NCBI GenBank assembly: GCA_022844275.1
Contig: JALHMB010000002.1
Span: 558,001 to 622,000 of the forward strand
Origin: Hyphomicrobiaceae bacterium
GTDB taxonomy: Bacteria; Pseudomonadota; Alphaproteobacteria; Rhizobiales; Hyphomicrobiaceae
Reading direction: 5' to 3'
Length of the DNA: 64,000 nt
Below are positions 29,070 to 38,416 of this stretch, piece by piece. The notes below the pieces were generated by a model. The model saw only the letters and a program-made list of their open reading frames with translations. It made no database searches and was not told the origin of the DNA. Position numbers and translations under genes: made by a program. Positions within the stretch are counted from its first letter, which is position 1; each line of letters begins with the position of its first letter.

Positions 29070-31346
29070 ATGGCTGCAGATACGCCTGCCACCAAATTCA
29101 CGTTCACTGCCGAAGACGCGCTTCGGTTCCATTCCGAGGGCAAGCCCGGCAAGCTCGAGATCACGCCGACCAAGCCGCTGACGACTCAGCGCGATCTGTC
29201 GCTCGCTTATTCCCCTGGCGTCGCCGTTCCGGTGCTCGCGATCGCCGAGGACAAGTCGCTCGCCTACGACTACACGAACAAGGGCAATCTCGTGGCCGTG
29301 GTCTCGAACGGCACGGCTATCCTCGGGCTCGGCAATCTCGGGGCGCAGGCATCGAAGCCGGTCATGGAAGGCAAGGGCGCGCTCTTCAAGCGCTTTGCCG
29401 ACATCGATGCCATGGATCTGCTCGTCGACACGCAGGACGTCGACGCCTTCATCAATGCCGTGCGCTATCTCGGCCCGAGCTTCGGCGGCATCAATCTCGA
29501 GGACATCAAGGCACCGGACTGCTTTGTCATCGAGGAGCGGCTCAAGGAGCTGCTGGACATTCCGGTCTTCCACGACGACCAGCACGGCACAGCCATTATC
29601 GCCGCTGCCGGCCTGATCAACGCACTGGAGCTGACAGGCCGCAACATCTCGACATTCAAGCTTGTCGTGAATGGCGCCGGTTCGGCCGGTATCGCCTGCC
29701 TCGATCTGCTCGTGGCGATGGGCATGACGCGCGAGAACATCCTGCTCTGCGACACCAAAGGCGTGATCTATCAGGGCCGCAAGGAGGGCATGAACCAATG
29801 GAAATCCACCTATGCGGTGAACACCAAGGCACGCACGCTGGCGGACGCCATGAAGGGCGCCGATGCCGTCTTCGGCCTCTCGGCAAAGGGCGCGATCACG
29901 CAGGCCATGGTCAAGAGCATGGCGCCGAAGCCGATCATCTTTGCCATGGCCAATCCCGATCCCGAGATCACGCCTGAGGACGTGCACGCCGTGCGTCCCG
30001 ATGCGATCGTCGCGACGGGCCGCTCGGACTACCCGAACCAGATCAACAACGTCCTCGGCTTTCCCTTCATCTTCCGCGGTGCGCTAGACGTCAGGGCGCG
30101 CGAGATCAATACGGAGATGAAGATCGCGGCGGCGCGCGCGCTTGCGGAGCTGGCGCGGGAGGAAGTGCCGGACCAGGTAGCCGCCGCCCTCTACGGTCGC
30201 CGACCGACGTTCGGACCGGAGTACATCATTCCGGCGCCCTTCGATCCGCGCCTGATGACGTCCGTTCCACCGGCCGTGGCTCGGGCAGCCGTAGAGACAG
30301 GCGTCGCGCGCAAGGCATTTGCGGACCAAAGCGCCTATATAGCGCGGCTCAAGGGCCGGCTCGACCCTATGGCAGGCTGGCTCACGGCCACGCTCGAGAA
30401 AGCGCGTAGCAATCCCAAACGCATCATCTTTGCTGAGGGCGAGGAGCCGGCCGTCATTCGCGCCGCAAATGCCTATCTCAACCAGGGCTATGGCGCGCCG
30501 CTACTCGTCGGAACGCTCGATACCGTGAAGGCGAACTTCAAGAACCTCGGCGTACGCATGAAGGATGAATTCCAGCTCTTCGATACGCGGCGCTCACCCT
30601 ATACCAACCAGTTCACCGACTATCTCTACGCGCGCCTGCAGCGGCACGGCTATTTGCGGCGCGACTGCGAGCGCCTCGTGCTCAACGAGCGCAATGTGTT
30701 CGCCGCGCTGATGGTGGTGCATGGCTATGCCGATGCCATGGTCTCCGGAGTCACGCGCAACTGGAGCAGCGTTTTCCAGGACGTGCAACGCGTGATCGAT
30801 CCGAAGCCGGGTCGGCGCGTGGTCGGCGTCTCGCTCGCGCTCTGCCGCGGACGCGCGGTGCTCGTCGCGGATACGAGCGTCACGGACATGCCCACGGCCG
30901 AGCAGGTGGCCTACATCGCCATCGAGGCGGCGCGCGCTGCTCGCAACTTCGGCATGGAACCGCGTGTCGCCATGATCGCCTACTCGAACTTCGGCCAGCC
31001 GCGCGGCGAGCGCTCGGATCAGATGATCGAAGCCGTGCGCATTCTCGACCAGCGTGGTGTCGACTTCGAGTACGACGGCGAGATGTCGGCCGACGTGGCG
31101 CTCAATCCCGAGCTGCGCCGCCTCTATCCTTTCTGCCGTCTCACGGACACGGCCAATGTGCTGGTCATGCCAGCTTTCCATGCCGCTTCGATCTCGACTA
31201 AGATGCTCAAGGAGCTTGGCGGCGCGACCGTTCTCGGACCGATCCTCACAGGTCTTTCGCACCCCGTGCAGATTTGTCAGCTCGGGGCCATGGATAACGA
31301 CATCCTGCCCATAGCAGCGCTGGCAGCCGCCAATATCGGCGCGTGA
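29070..31346 (+). CDS. maeB: NADP-dependent malic enzyme with phosphotransacetylase-like domain
   Basis: A 758-residue MaeB-type enzyme that decarboxylates malate to pyruvate. The N-terminal malic-enzyme half (1-430) has LSLAYSPGVAVPVLAIAEDK, the catalytic region KAPDCFVIEERLKE, FHDDQHGTAIIAAAGLINAL, and the NADP-binding LVVNGAGSAGIACLDLLVAM. The C-terminal half (about 435-758) resembles phosphate acetyl/butyryl transferases (RIIFAEGEEPAVIRAANAYL). In known enzymes that half regulates activity by binding acetyl-CoA instead of catalysing transfer. A GGGGAAG site precedes the ATG. Confidence 0.95.
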   Translation: MAADTPATKFTFTAEDALRFHSEGKPGKLEITPTKPLTTQRDLSLAYSPGVAVPVLAIAEDKSLAYDYTNKGNLVAVVSNGTAILGLGNLGAQASKPVMEGKGALFKRFADIDAMDLLVDTQDVDAFINAVRYLGPSFGGINLEDIKAPDCFVIEERLKELLDIPVFHDDQHGTAIIAAAGLINALELTGRNISTFKLVVNGAGSAGIACLDLLVAMGMTRENILLCDTKGVIYQGRKEGMNQWKSTYAVNTKARTLADAMKGADAVFGLSAKGAITQAMVKSMAPKPIIFAMANPDPEITPEDVHAVRPDAIVATGRSDYPNQINNVLGFPFIFRGALDVRAREINTEMKIAAARALAELAREEVPDQVAAALYGRRPTFGPEYIIPAPFDPRLMTSVPPAVARAAVETGVARKAFADQSAYIARLKGRLDPMAGWLTATLEKARSNPKRIIFAEGEEPAVIRAANAYLNQGYGAPLLVGTLDTVKANFKNLGVRMKDEFQLFDTRRSPYTNQFTDYLYARLQRHGYLRRDCERLVLNERNVFAALMVVHGYADAMVSGVTRNWSSVFQDVQRVIDPKPGRRVVGVSLALCRGRAVLVADTSVTDMPTAEQVAYIAIEAARAARNFGMEPRVAMIAYSNFGQPRGERSDQMIEAVRILDQRGVDFEYDGEMSADVALNPELRRLYPFCRLTDTANVLVMPAFHAASISTKMLKELGGATVLGPILTGLSHPVQICQLGAMDNDILPIAALAAANIGA

Positions 31347-31441
31347 CGCCGAGGGCAGGCCTGACATTCTGGACAATCGCCATTTGGCGCGCGAGCCGGT
31401 ATGAGGGGCGATGAGCCGCCCCTCGCGCGGGACGGCACGGT

Positions 31442-33082
31442 ATGGAGGAAAGCATGAAGGTGGACGGGCCAGAGCTCGATAAGTGCGTGGCGAACTTCGT
31501 GCCGCTGAGCCCGATCAGCTTTCTGAAGCGCGCCGATGCCTTTTTCGGCGAGCGTACGGCCGTCGTGCACGGCGCGCGGCGCTTCACGTACCACGAGCTT
31601 TATGCGCGCTCCCGACGGCTCGCACACGCGCTCACCAAAGCCGGCATCGAGCGCGGAGACACGGTCGCCATTCTGGCACCGAACACGCCGGCCATGCTCG
31701 AAGCCCACTATGCCGTGCCGATGATTGGCGCTGTGCTGAACCCGATCAACATCCGTCTCGATCCGGCCGCCATCGCCTTCTGCCTGGAGCATGGCGAAGC
31801 GAAGATCTTCCTCGCCGATCGCGAGTTTCACGGCACCATCGCACCGGCACTCGATCTCATGGGCGCGAAAAGGCCGATCGTGATCGACATCGCCGATGCC
31901 GAGACGGTTGATGCGCCTTCCTTCGGCGGCATCGAGTACGAGCGCTTCATCGCGGCCGGCGAACCCGATTTCATCTATCCCGGCCCGAAGGACGAGTGGG
32001 ACGCCGTCTGCCTGCTCTATACCTCGGGGACGACAGGCAACCCGAAGGGCGTCGTCTTCTCGCACCGTGGCTGCTACCTCGGCGCGCTCGCCAACGCGCT
32101 TACGTTCAAACTCGACCACGAGAGCCGCTATCTCTGGACGCTGCCGATGTTTCACTGTTCGGGGTGGACGTACACCTGGGCGGTGACGGCAGCCGGCGGA
32201 ACGCACGTTTGCTTGAGGCGTGTCGAACCCCAGCGCATTTTCGAGCTGATCGCAGCCGAGCGCGTCACGCACATGTGCGGCGCGCCGATCGTCCTCAACA
32301 TGCTGATCCACGCGCCCGACGCAATAAAGAAGCCGCTACCCGTGCGCACGAAAGTGGCGACCGGCGGTGCCGCCCCGCCGGCCATCGTCATTCAGCGCAT
32401 GGAGGCCATGGGTTTCGAGGTGCTGCATCTCTACGGCACGACCGAAAGCTATGGCCCGTCGACTTACTGCGCGCCCTACACCGAATGGAATGGCTTCTCT
32501 GAGGACGAGCGCTACCGCATCATGGCGCGTCAGGGCATTCCGGTCGTGCTCGTCGAGGACATGATTGTCGCCAATCCCGATACCATGCAGCCCGTGCCGC
32601 GCGACGGCACGACCATCGGCGAGATCATGCTGCGCGGAAACACCATCATGCGCGGCTATCTCAAGAACCCGGCTGCTACTGAGGAAGCCTTTTCCGGCGA
32701 CTATTACCACTCGGGCGATCTCGCTGTTTGGCATGCCGACGGCTACATCGAGGTCAAGGACCGCTCGAAGGACATCATCATCTCGGGCGGCGAGAACATC
32801 TCTTCTCTCGAGGTTGAGGAAGTCCTTTTTCGCCATCCGAAGGTGATGGAGGCGGCCGTCGTCGCGCGCCCAGATGAAAAATGGGGAGAGACGCCCTGCG
32901 CCTTTGTTACGCTGAGGCCCGACGCCGGTCCTGTGACGGCCGAGGAGATCATCGCTTACTGCCGCGAGAACATGGCGCGCTACAAAATCCCGAAGACCAT
33001 CGTGTTCGGCCCGCTGCCGAAGACGTCGACCGGCAAGATCCAGAAGTTTGTGCTGCGCGATACGGCGGGGAAGCTCGAGTAG
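31442..33082 (+). CDS. AMP-dependent acyl-CoA synthetase
   Basis: A 546-residue adenylate-forming ligase. The P-loop-like motif is LLYTSGTTGNPKGVVFSHRG. The A5-type motif is LHLYGTTESYGPSTYC, followed by SGDLAVWHADGYIEVKDRSK and the C-terminal catalytic lysine in PKTSTGKIQKFVLRD. The arrangement fits medium-chain or methylthiopropionate-type acyl-CoA ligases; the natural acid is not deducible. The second Met (31454) may be the true start. The gene is followed directly by a three-hairpin repeat. Confidence 0.87.
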   Translation: MEESMKVDGPELDKCVANFVPLSPISFLKRADAFFGERTAVVHGARRFTYHELYARSRRLAHALTKAGIERGDTVAILAPNTPAMLEAHYAVPMIGAVLNPINIRLDPAAIAFCLEHGEAKIFLADREFHGTIAPALDLMGAKRPIVIDIADAETVDAPSFGGIEYERFIAAGEPDFIYPGPKDEWDAVCLLYTSGTTGNPKGVVFSHRGCYLGALANALTFKLDHESRYLWTLPMFHCSGWTYTWAVTAAGGTHVCLRRVEPQRIFELIAAERVTHMCGAPIVLNMLIHAPDAIKKPLPVRTKVATGGAAPPAIVIQRMEAMGFEVLHLYGTTESYGPSTYCAPYTEWNGFSEDERYRIMARQGIPVVLVEDMIVANPDTMQPVPRDGTTIGEIMLRGNTIMRGYLKNPAATEEAFSGDYYHSGDLAVWHADGYIEVKDRSKDIIISGGENISSLEVEEVLFRHPKVMEAAVVARPDEKWGETPCAFVTLRPDAGPVTAEEIIAYCRENMARYKIPKTIVFGPLPKTSTGKIQKFVLRDTAGKLE

Positions 33083-33098
33083 CTGTTGCTGCTGCGGC

Positions 33099-33170
33099 TC
33101 GCGCCTGCGGCGCGAACAGGGCTACCGCCCTATGACCCGCTCGGGGGACACCCCCGAAACCCCGTCCTTT
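33099..33170 (+). repeat. Three-hairpin element, copy 1
   Basis: Starts 16 bases after the acyl-CoA synthetase stop. Hairpin 1 is TCGCGCC/GGCGCGA with loop TGC (33099-33115). Hairpin 2 is AGGGC/GCCCT with loop TACC (33118-33131). Hairpin 3 is TCGGGGG/CCCCCGA with loop ACA (33141-33157). It ends AACCCCGTCCTTT. It shares layout, loop ACA and the CCCCGTC tail with five other copies. Confidence 0.85.
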
Positions 33171-33201
33171 ATGAGCTTCAAGGCTGCAAACGCTGCATGT
33201 T

Positions 33202-33319
33202 CCTTCTCCCCGTTCTTACGGGGAGAAGGTTAGGATGAGGGGCGGCGGCATACGCCAACGTCCGAACAAGCTGCCGCCCCTCACCCTAGCCCTCTCCCCG
33301 CGAAAAGCGGGGAGAGGGG
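33202..33319 (+). repeat. Compound repeat B, copy 1
   Basis: A 118-base unit. It opens with the hairpin CCTTCTCCCCG/CGGGGAGAAGG, continues TTAGGATGAGGGGCGGCG, and has an internal arm GCCGCCCCTC complementary to GAGGGGCGGC. It closes with the hairpin CCTCTCCCCGC/GCGGGGAGAGG. It resembles common intergenic palindromic repeats of Rhizobiales and matches 59344-59463. It sits 31 bases after three-hairpin copy 1. Confidence 0.85.
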
Positions 33320-33350
33320 ATACCGTTGGCGCTCGGGGCTAACTCGAGAT

Positions 33351-33430
33351 TCAAAAAAAGGGCGGGGGCTCCGGGGGTGTCCCCCGGCTGGGAGCGCGAG
33401 GGCTGGCCCTCGTTCGCGCGTGAGCGCGAA
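33351..33430 (-). repeat. Three-hairpin element, copy 2 (inverted)
   Basis: Read on the minus strand it begins 2 bases after the stop codon of the class A PBP gene. Hairpin 1 is TTCGCGC/GCGCGAA (33413-33430). Hairpin 2 is CGAGGGC/GCCCTCG (33397-33412). Hairpin 3 is CCGGGGG/CCCCCGG with loop TGT on the plus strand, ACA on the minus (33371-33387). It ends in a T-run (33354-33359 read in reverse). Together with copy 1 it flanks repeat B in inverted orientation. Confidence 0.85.
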
Positions 33431-33432
33431 GC

Positions 33433-35466
33433 TCACTCCGATTTCAGCAGCGCTTCGAGGCGGCGCGTGTCGAGAGCTGGTGGGTTCTTGGGCTCAGCGA
33501 AGAGGGCGGGATCAATCGGCGCGAGCGGACGCATGGGCGGGCGTGGCGCGGCTTGTGTTGGTTCGCGGGCTGATGCAACTGGAGTGTCTGCGACCGCATC
33601 GCTCACGCCGGGCAACGGTGCTGGCGCAAGCTCGCGATGCGCGGCCATCATGACGTCGCGCCAGATGAGCGCGGGAAGTCCGCTGCCGCTGATGCCGCGC
33701 ATGGGGCTGTTGTCGTCATTGCCGATCCACACGCCCGCCGTCAGGTGACCGGTGAAGCCGACGAACCAGGCATCGCGATTGTCTTGTGTTGTCCCGGTCT
33801 TGCCGGCGGCGAGATGACCGGGGAGCGCCGCCCGTCGTCCGGTGCCGTCGACGAGAGCGGTGTGCAACATGCTGTTGAGCTTGCCGACGTGCGCTGCAGG
33901 CGCCGCGACCAGAGGCAGCGATTTTCCGCGCACGTGGAGTATGGTGCCGCGATCCGTCCTCACGCGGCGAATGACGTGTGGCGAAAGGCTGACGCCGCCC
34001 GTAGCAAACGTGCCGTAGACGCCGGTCAGCTCGAACAGCGTGACCTCGGAAGTTCCGAGCGCAAGCGATGAGTCTGCGCGGAGCGCGCTCGTAATGCCGA
34101 GGCGGCGGGCCATGGCGACGACGCGCTCGGTCCCGACGTCTTGCTGAAGCGCGACAGCCACCGTATTCACCGAATGCGCGAGCGCGTGGCGAAGCGTCAT
34201 CGCGCCGGCGTAGGTGCCGCTGTCATTGCGCGGGCTCCAGCCGCCCATGGTGATCGGGCGGTCATGCACCACCTTCTCGGGTGTGGCGCCACCTTCGAGG
34301 GCCGCCAGATAGAGGATGGGTTTGAAAGCCGATCCCGGTTGGCGGCGGGCGCGGATGGCGCGGTTGAACTGGCTGCGTGACCAGGCGCGGCCTCCGACCA
34401 GGGCGCGAACGCCGCCCTCGAGATCGAGCACGACGAGGGCGGCTTCGGTACCTTCGGATGTGGCGTTCGCCGATGCGAGGCGTCGCGCGATCGTAGACTG
34501 CGCGTGGCGCTGCACGTTGGCGTCGATAGTCGTCTCGACGGTGATGGCGGACTGGCCGTGACCGGCGAGCGGCGGCAGGCGATCGAGAATATAGTCAACA
34601 GCAAACTCGAGGCCCGTCTCCTCGCGGGGCGTGTCTCCCGCGGCGTACGTCACCTGCTGATGGAGCGCCTGCTGGTAGCCGTCCTCGCTGATGAAGCCTT
34701 CATCCCGCATGGACGCGAGCACGAGCACGGCGCGAGAGGCCGCCATCTCCGGCCGGCTCGCGGGCGAGAGACGCGAAGGTGCCTTGAGCAGTCCTGCGAT
34801 GATCGCCGCTTCAGGCACCGAGAGGGCGCGCGCGGACTTGGAAAAGTAGCGCTGTGCGGCTGCCTCGATGCCATAAACGCCGGCGCCGAAGTACACGCGG
34901 TTGAGATAGAGTTCGAGAATTCCCGGCTTGCCGAGCCGCAGCTCGAGCCAGAGCGCGAGGATGACTTCCTCGATCTTGCGCTCCATGGAGCGGTCGGACG
35001 TGAGGAAGAGATTCTTGGCGAGCTGCTGCGTCAGTGTGGAGCCGCCCTGGGCATAGCGGGCCGCGCGCAGGTTCGCGAGCATGGCGCGGGTAAGGCCGCG
35101 GAAGTCGAGCCCGACGTGCGAGAAAAACCGCCGGTCCTCGATAGCGACGACCGCATGAATAACGTGTGGCGGCAACTCGGCGAGCGGAACGGGTCGGGCG
35201 GTACTGCCGCGTTCGGCAAGCAGCGTTCCGTCGCGTGCGAGTACGCGGACGACAGGGGCCTGCTCGCGCTGGCGGAGTGCGGAAGGATCGGGAAAGCGGA
35301 TCGTGTAGCGCACGAACGCGGTGGCGATGAGGATCGCGGCGAGTATGGTGAGCATCGCCGCGCCGCGGATGATGAGGCGCAGGCGCCAGCGTCGCCGTCG
35401 AGGACGCCCGAGGTGCACATCAGGTGCGCCCGGCGCTTCAGTGCCGTGCTCTGGTCCCCCATTCAT
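33433..35466 (-). CDS. Class A penicillin-binding protein (transglycosylase/transpeptidase)
   Basis: A 677-residue bifunctional peptidoglycan synthase. A basic cytoplasmic N-terminus and one membrane anchor (LIIRGAAMLTILAAILIATA) come first. The GT51 glycosyltransferase domain contains VVAIEDRRFFSHVGLDFRGL and GGSTLTQQLAKNLFLTSDRS. The transpeptidase has the serine motif RQPGSAFKPILYLA, a SxN-type motif in HSVNTVAVALQQ, and KTGTTQDNRDAWFVGFT as the KTG box. It is compact compared with E. coli PBP1A, nearer the PBP1b/1c-like short forms of Rhizobiales. It is the last gene of the minus-strand envelope cluster pal-ompA-cpoB-PBP. Confidence 0.92.
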   Translation of the reverse strand: MNGGPEHGTEAPGAPDVHLGRPRRRRWRLRLIIRGAAMLTILAAILIATAFVRYTIRFPDPSALRQREQAPVVRVLARDGTLLAERGSTARPVPLAELPPHVIHAVVAIEDRRFFSHVGLDFRGLTRAMLANLRAARYAQGGSTLTQQLAKNLFLTSDRSMERKIEEVILALWLELRLGKPGILELYLNRVYFGAGVYGIEAAAQRYFSKSARALSVPEAAIIAGLLKAPSRLSPASRPEMAASRAVLVLASMRDEGFISEDGYQQALHQQVTYAAGDTPREETGLEFAVDYILDRLPPLAGHGQSAITVETTIDANVQRHAQSTIARRLASANATSEGTEAALVVLDLEGGVRALVGGRAWSRSQFNRAIRARRQPGSAFKPILYLAALEGGATPEKVVHDRPITMGGWSPRNDSGTYAGAMTLRHALAHSVNTVAVALQQDVGTERVVAMARRLGITSALRADSSLALGTSEVTLFELTGVYGTFATGGVSLSPHVIRRVRTDRGTILHVRGKSLPLVAAPAAHVGKLNSMLHTALVDGTGRRAALPGHLAAGKTGTTQDNRDAWFVGFTGHLTAGVWIGNDDNSPMRGISGSGLPALIWRDVMMAAHRELAPAPLPGVSDAVADTPVASAREPTQAAPRPPMRPLAPIDPALFAEPKNPPALDTRRLEALLKSE

Positions 35467-35552
35467 GGCTCAGCCACTCGCGTCTGCCGCACGCGGGACC
35501 GAGTGAGCCACAACATGGATAAATATTCGTTAGGAGCTGAACCGTGTCGGCT

Positions 35553-36548
35553 TCAGCAGCCGACGCGCAGTTTCACGACGCGGGCGCGTCCCTTGATCTC
35601 CTGGGACGCATTGGGGTGCCGCGTCTCGAGCTCGTTGAAGAGAGCGCAGTCCTTCTGGCCGAGCTGCTCGAGGGTCATGGCCAGCATGAGCAGGCTGTTC
35701 GGCGCCTTGGTGCTCTGGCGGTGGTTCTGCACGACGCGCAGGAAGGCCTGGCCGGCGGGTTTGTAGCGCCGCTGCACGAACAGCGTTTCGCCGAGCCAGT
35801 ACTGCGCGTCGGCGGTCAGGGGGTCATTGGGATAGCGGTTCAGGAACTCGTCGAAGGCGGCTTCGGCGGCGGCATAGTCCTGCTGCAGGAGATAGCCGTA
35901 GGCCGTCTCGTAGAGCTCCTTCGCACTTCCGGCATCCCCGATGGCCGGCGGCAGGCGGCCGCCCTCAGCGGGAGCCGGCGTCGCGCTGATCATCTGGCCG
36001 ATCCGGTCGCCCGGCTGCGGCGTGACCGTCAGCGAGCCGAAGCCTCCCGGAGCCGCCGCAGGTGGCGGTTGAACTGCGGCCTGGCTCTGGCTGCCGAACG
36101 GCGTGAGCGCACCTTCGCGGACGGGCGGTGAACTATCCTCGCCGCGCCCCTGACGCTGGCGGAGCGCGCGGGTCAGCTCCTCGATCTGCATGGTCATGGC
36201 GCGCACCTGGGTCTCCAGCGCATCGATGCGCGCGGCTTCGCTGGCGCCACCGGGGCTGCCCGGGCGGGCCGGCGCGGCGCCGCCGCCTCGTGCCAGCGAC
36301 TCGAGTGTTCCGACCAGCACCTGCATATCGACGAGTTGCTCTTCGAGCTGCTCGACGCGCTGGCGAAGCTGCGATTCCGTCGCGGGGGCACCTGCAGTCG
36401 GGGCCTTGGGGGCGGATGCCTTGGGCTGCGGTGGGCGCGGCGCAGTGGCCGCGCCGGGAGGCGGCAGCGGCTGCTGCGCGACCGCCCACGTAGTGGCAAG
36501 CACCAGCGTGCCGACGCAGACGAGGGCAGGCAGGCCGGCCCGGGCCAT
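35553..36548 (-). CDS. cpoB: Cell division coordinator CpoB (YbgF)
   Basis: A 331-residue periplasmic protein. A signal peptide (LPALVCVGTLVLATTWAVA) is followed by a coiled-coil trimerisation segment (ESQLRQRVEQLEEQLVDMQV, then further heptads), a proline-rich linker, and C-terminal TPR repeats. The repeats include ELYETAYGYLLQQDYAAAEA, FDEFLNRYPNDPLTADAQYW and LGETLFVQRRYKPAGQAFLR. CpoB links Tol-Pal constriction to PBP1-type synthesis, and a class A PBP gene lies immediately downstream. The ATG 36548 places the signal peptide at the very start; a GTG at 36605 adds 19 residues. Confidence 0.87.
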   Translation of the reverse strand: MARAGLPALVCVGTLVLATTWAVAQQPLPPPGAATAPRPPQPKASAPKAPTAGAPATESQLRQRVEQLEEQLVDMQVLVGTLESLARGGGAAPARPGSPGGASEAARIDALETQVRAMTMQIEELTRALRQRQGRGEDSSPPVREGALTPFGSQSQAAVQPPPAAAPGGFGSLTVTPQPGDRIGQMISATPAPAEGGRLPPAIGDAGSAKELYETAYGYLLQQDYAAAEAAFDEFLNRYPNDPLTADAQYWLGETLFVQRRYKPAGQAFLRVVQNHRQSTKAPNSLLMLAMTLEQLGQKDCALFNELETRHPNASQEIKGRARVVKLRVGC

Positions 36549-36695
36549 CCAGCCGCGCACGAAGGATGTCGGTGGGGTACGCCGGTTTAGGAAAACAAAT
36601 GTCACGATAAACGCTCGGCGCTCACGCCGATCCCTTTTTGCTCAATGCCTGTTTAGGGCGCGCGCATCTTCTTCAGCACGTTAAAGCGCTCGCGC

Positions 36696-37595
36696 CTACC
36701 TGTCTTTGCGCAGAACCGGACCGGGTCGACCCGGTGCCTGCGCAGGCGTGTTTGCCGCCTCGGCAGCGATCGGCCGCTGCGCGGCCGAGAGACGGGTGCC
36801 GCGAGCGTCCGTCAGCACGAGGATGGCTCGGCGATTCTGGGCCGCACAGCTCGGCATCGAGCAGGGCGATATGCGGTTCTCGCGTCCGAACGCTGCGATG
36901 TGCATGCGCGTTGCCGGGACGCCGGCGTCGACCAGCGCGTCGCGTACAGTCTCGGCCCGCCGAAGGGCGAGCGCACTATTGACGTCGTCGCCGCCAAGGT
37001 CGTCTGCGTGGCCCTCGATGCGCACGAAAACCTTGGCATGCCGCTGGAGCCACTCGGCCTTTTCGCGAAGAATGCGCAGGCCCCGTCCGCCGACTTCTTC
37101 GCTGCCTTCGGCGAAGAAGAGCCGGTCGCCGCCGCTGGCGCTAAAATCGGCTTCGAGGAGACTTGTGCCGGGCGCACGCGCGGTCAGCGCCCCGCTACCC
37201 GGCTGAGCTGCACGCTGCGGCTCGATAGGCGCCGTCGCTTTCGGCATGGGCGGGATGGGATAGCCGTCGATCATGGCAAGCTGTTCGAGCAGGCGTCGCG
37301 CGCGCGACGCGACCGACGTCGAGGCATAGCGCGTCACCAGGATCTCGAGGCGCTTGCGGGCACTGCGTAGCTCGCCGAGTTCGAGTTCCTCGCGTGCTTC
37401 GGCGATGAGGAAAGCGGCGACACGCTCGTCCGCGGCCTCGCGGCGGGTATCGTCGGCATCGGGTTCGGGGGCGGTCAATTGGGTGATCCCCGGGCGCGGT
37501 GTCCCGCCCTGCTGTGCGGCGGCCTCGCTAGGCGTGAGCAACGGCAGCGCAGCCGCGATCAAGAGTGTGCCAAACCACGCGGCGACCGCCCGCAT
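36696..37595 (-). CDS. OmpA-family peptidoglycan-binding protein
   Basis: A protein of about 299 residues with a signal peptide (AVAAWFGTLLIAAALPLLTP, cleavage after AAA). A helical middle part follows (FLIAEAREELELGELRSARK, RLEILVTRYASTSVASRARR), then a C-terminal OmpA/Pal domain: VFVRIEGHADDLGGDDVNSA, LALRRAETVRDALVDAGVPA, with the final NRRAILVL motif. It is therefore probably an outer-membrane or periplasmic peptidoglycan binder. It lies between pal and cpoB, an unusual extra gene in that pair. The start is uncertain; the frame is open to 37808 and ATG 37682 is possible. Confidence 0.78.
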   Translation of the reverse strand: MRAVAAWFGTLLIAAALPLLTPSEAAAQQGGTPRPGITQLTAPEPDADDTRREAADERVAAFLIAEAREELELGELRSARKRLEILVTRYASTSVASRARRLLEQLAMIDGYPIPPMPKATAPIEPQRAAQPGSGALTARAPGTSLLEADFSASGGDRLFFAEGSEEVGGRGLRILREKAEWLQRHAKVFVRIEGHADDLGGDDVNSALALRRAETVRDALVDAGVPATRMHIAAFGRENRISPCSMPSCAAQNRRAILVLTDARGTRLSAAQRPIAAEAANTPAQAPGRPGPVLRKDR

Positions 37596-37876
37596 GGGCG
37601 GACCAGCAGTCCCGGTGGGTCCTGCGGCCTCTGTCGGCGTCCGACATTCAGCCGGCGCGCGCAGTACGTCGCTCAGTTCCATGGCTTGATATGACCCCGC
37701 AGTCATCTCGCCAAAGCAATGATCGAAACAATAGGGCCGTTTTGGGGAGATCAAGAATAGCAGCGGCACCTTAGGCGCGGTCAGGGACGAACCGTTGCCG
37801 ATCGGCAACGGTCGTCACCGGGAAGCCGCACTCCACGATCCTCGGGCGTCCATTGAACCTGTGGTCGCCCGCGGAA

Positions 37877-38416
37877 TCAGGTGCCTGGCGGACGCGTATT
37901 ACTCGCCACGCCGCGGTTGTTGAGCACGGTCTGGGCACGGCGATTCTGCGACCAGCAGGAGATGTCGTTGCAGACGGCGACCGGCCGCTCCTTGCCGTAG
38001 GAGATCGTTCGGATGCGCGCGGCGGTGACGCCGCTGCGGGCGAGGAAATCGCGGACGGCCTGGGCACGCCGAGCACCGAGCGCGATGTTGTACTCGCGTG
38101 TGCCGCGCTCGTCGGCGTGGCCCTCGATGGTGATGGTGTACTGGGAATACTGCTGCAGCCAGCGCGCCTGTTGCGTGAGTGTCTGCTGGGCTTCGGGCGA
38201 GATGTCGGTGCTGTCTGTCGAGAAGTAGACGATGTCGCCGACGTTCTGGCTGAAATCGCGCGCCGAGCCGGGCGTTGCCGGGCCACCTTTGCCGTAGGGA
38301 GCCAGCCCGACGTCCTCGGGCCGCGGATTCTGCGAGCAGGCAGCCACCAAGACAGCGAGCGACATCGCAACAATGAGGCGAACGACGCGCACCGATCCCG
38401 CTTGAATTACGGACAT
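37877..38416 (-). CDS. pal: Peptidoglycan-associated lipoprotein Pal
   Basis: A 179-residue outer-membrane lipoprotein. The signal helix (VVRLIVAMSLAVLVAAC) ends in the lipobox at Cys 26. After a short linker comes the Pal/OmpA domain: DIVYFSTDSTDISPEAQQTL, ITIEGHADERGTREYNIALG, ARRAQAVRDFLARSGV, and WSQNRRAQTVLN at the end. It ties the outer membrane to peptidoglycan and to TolB. ATG 38416 has GAGGACT upstream. tolQRAB are not in the window, although pal usually follows tolB. Confidence 0.94.
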   Translation of the reverse strand: MSVIQAGSVRVVRLIVAMSLAVLVAACSQNPRPEDVGLAPYGKGGPATPGSARDFSQNVGDIVYFSTDSTDISPEAQQTLTQQARWLQQYSQYTITIEGHADERGTREYNIALGARRAQAVRDFLARSGVTAARIRTISYGKERPVAVCNDISCWSQNRRAQTVLNNRGVASNTRPPGT

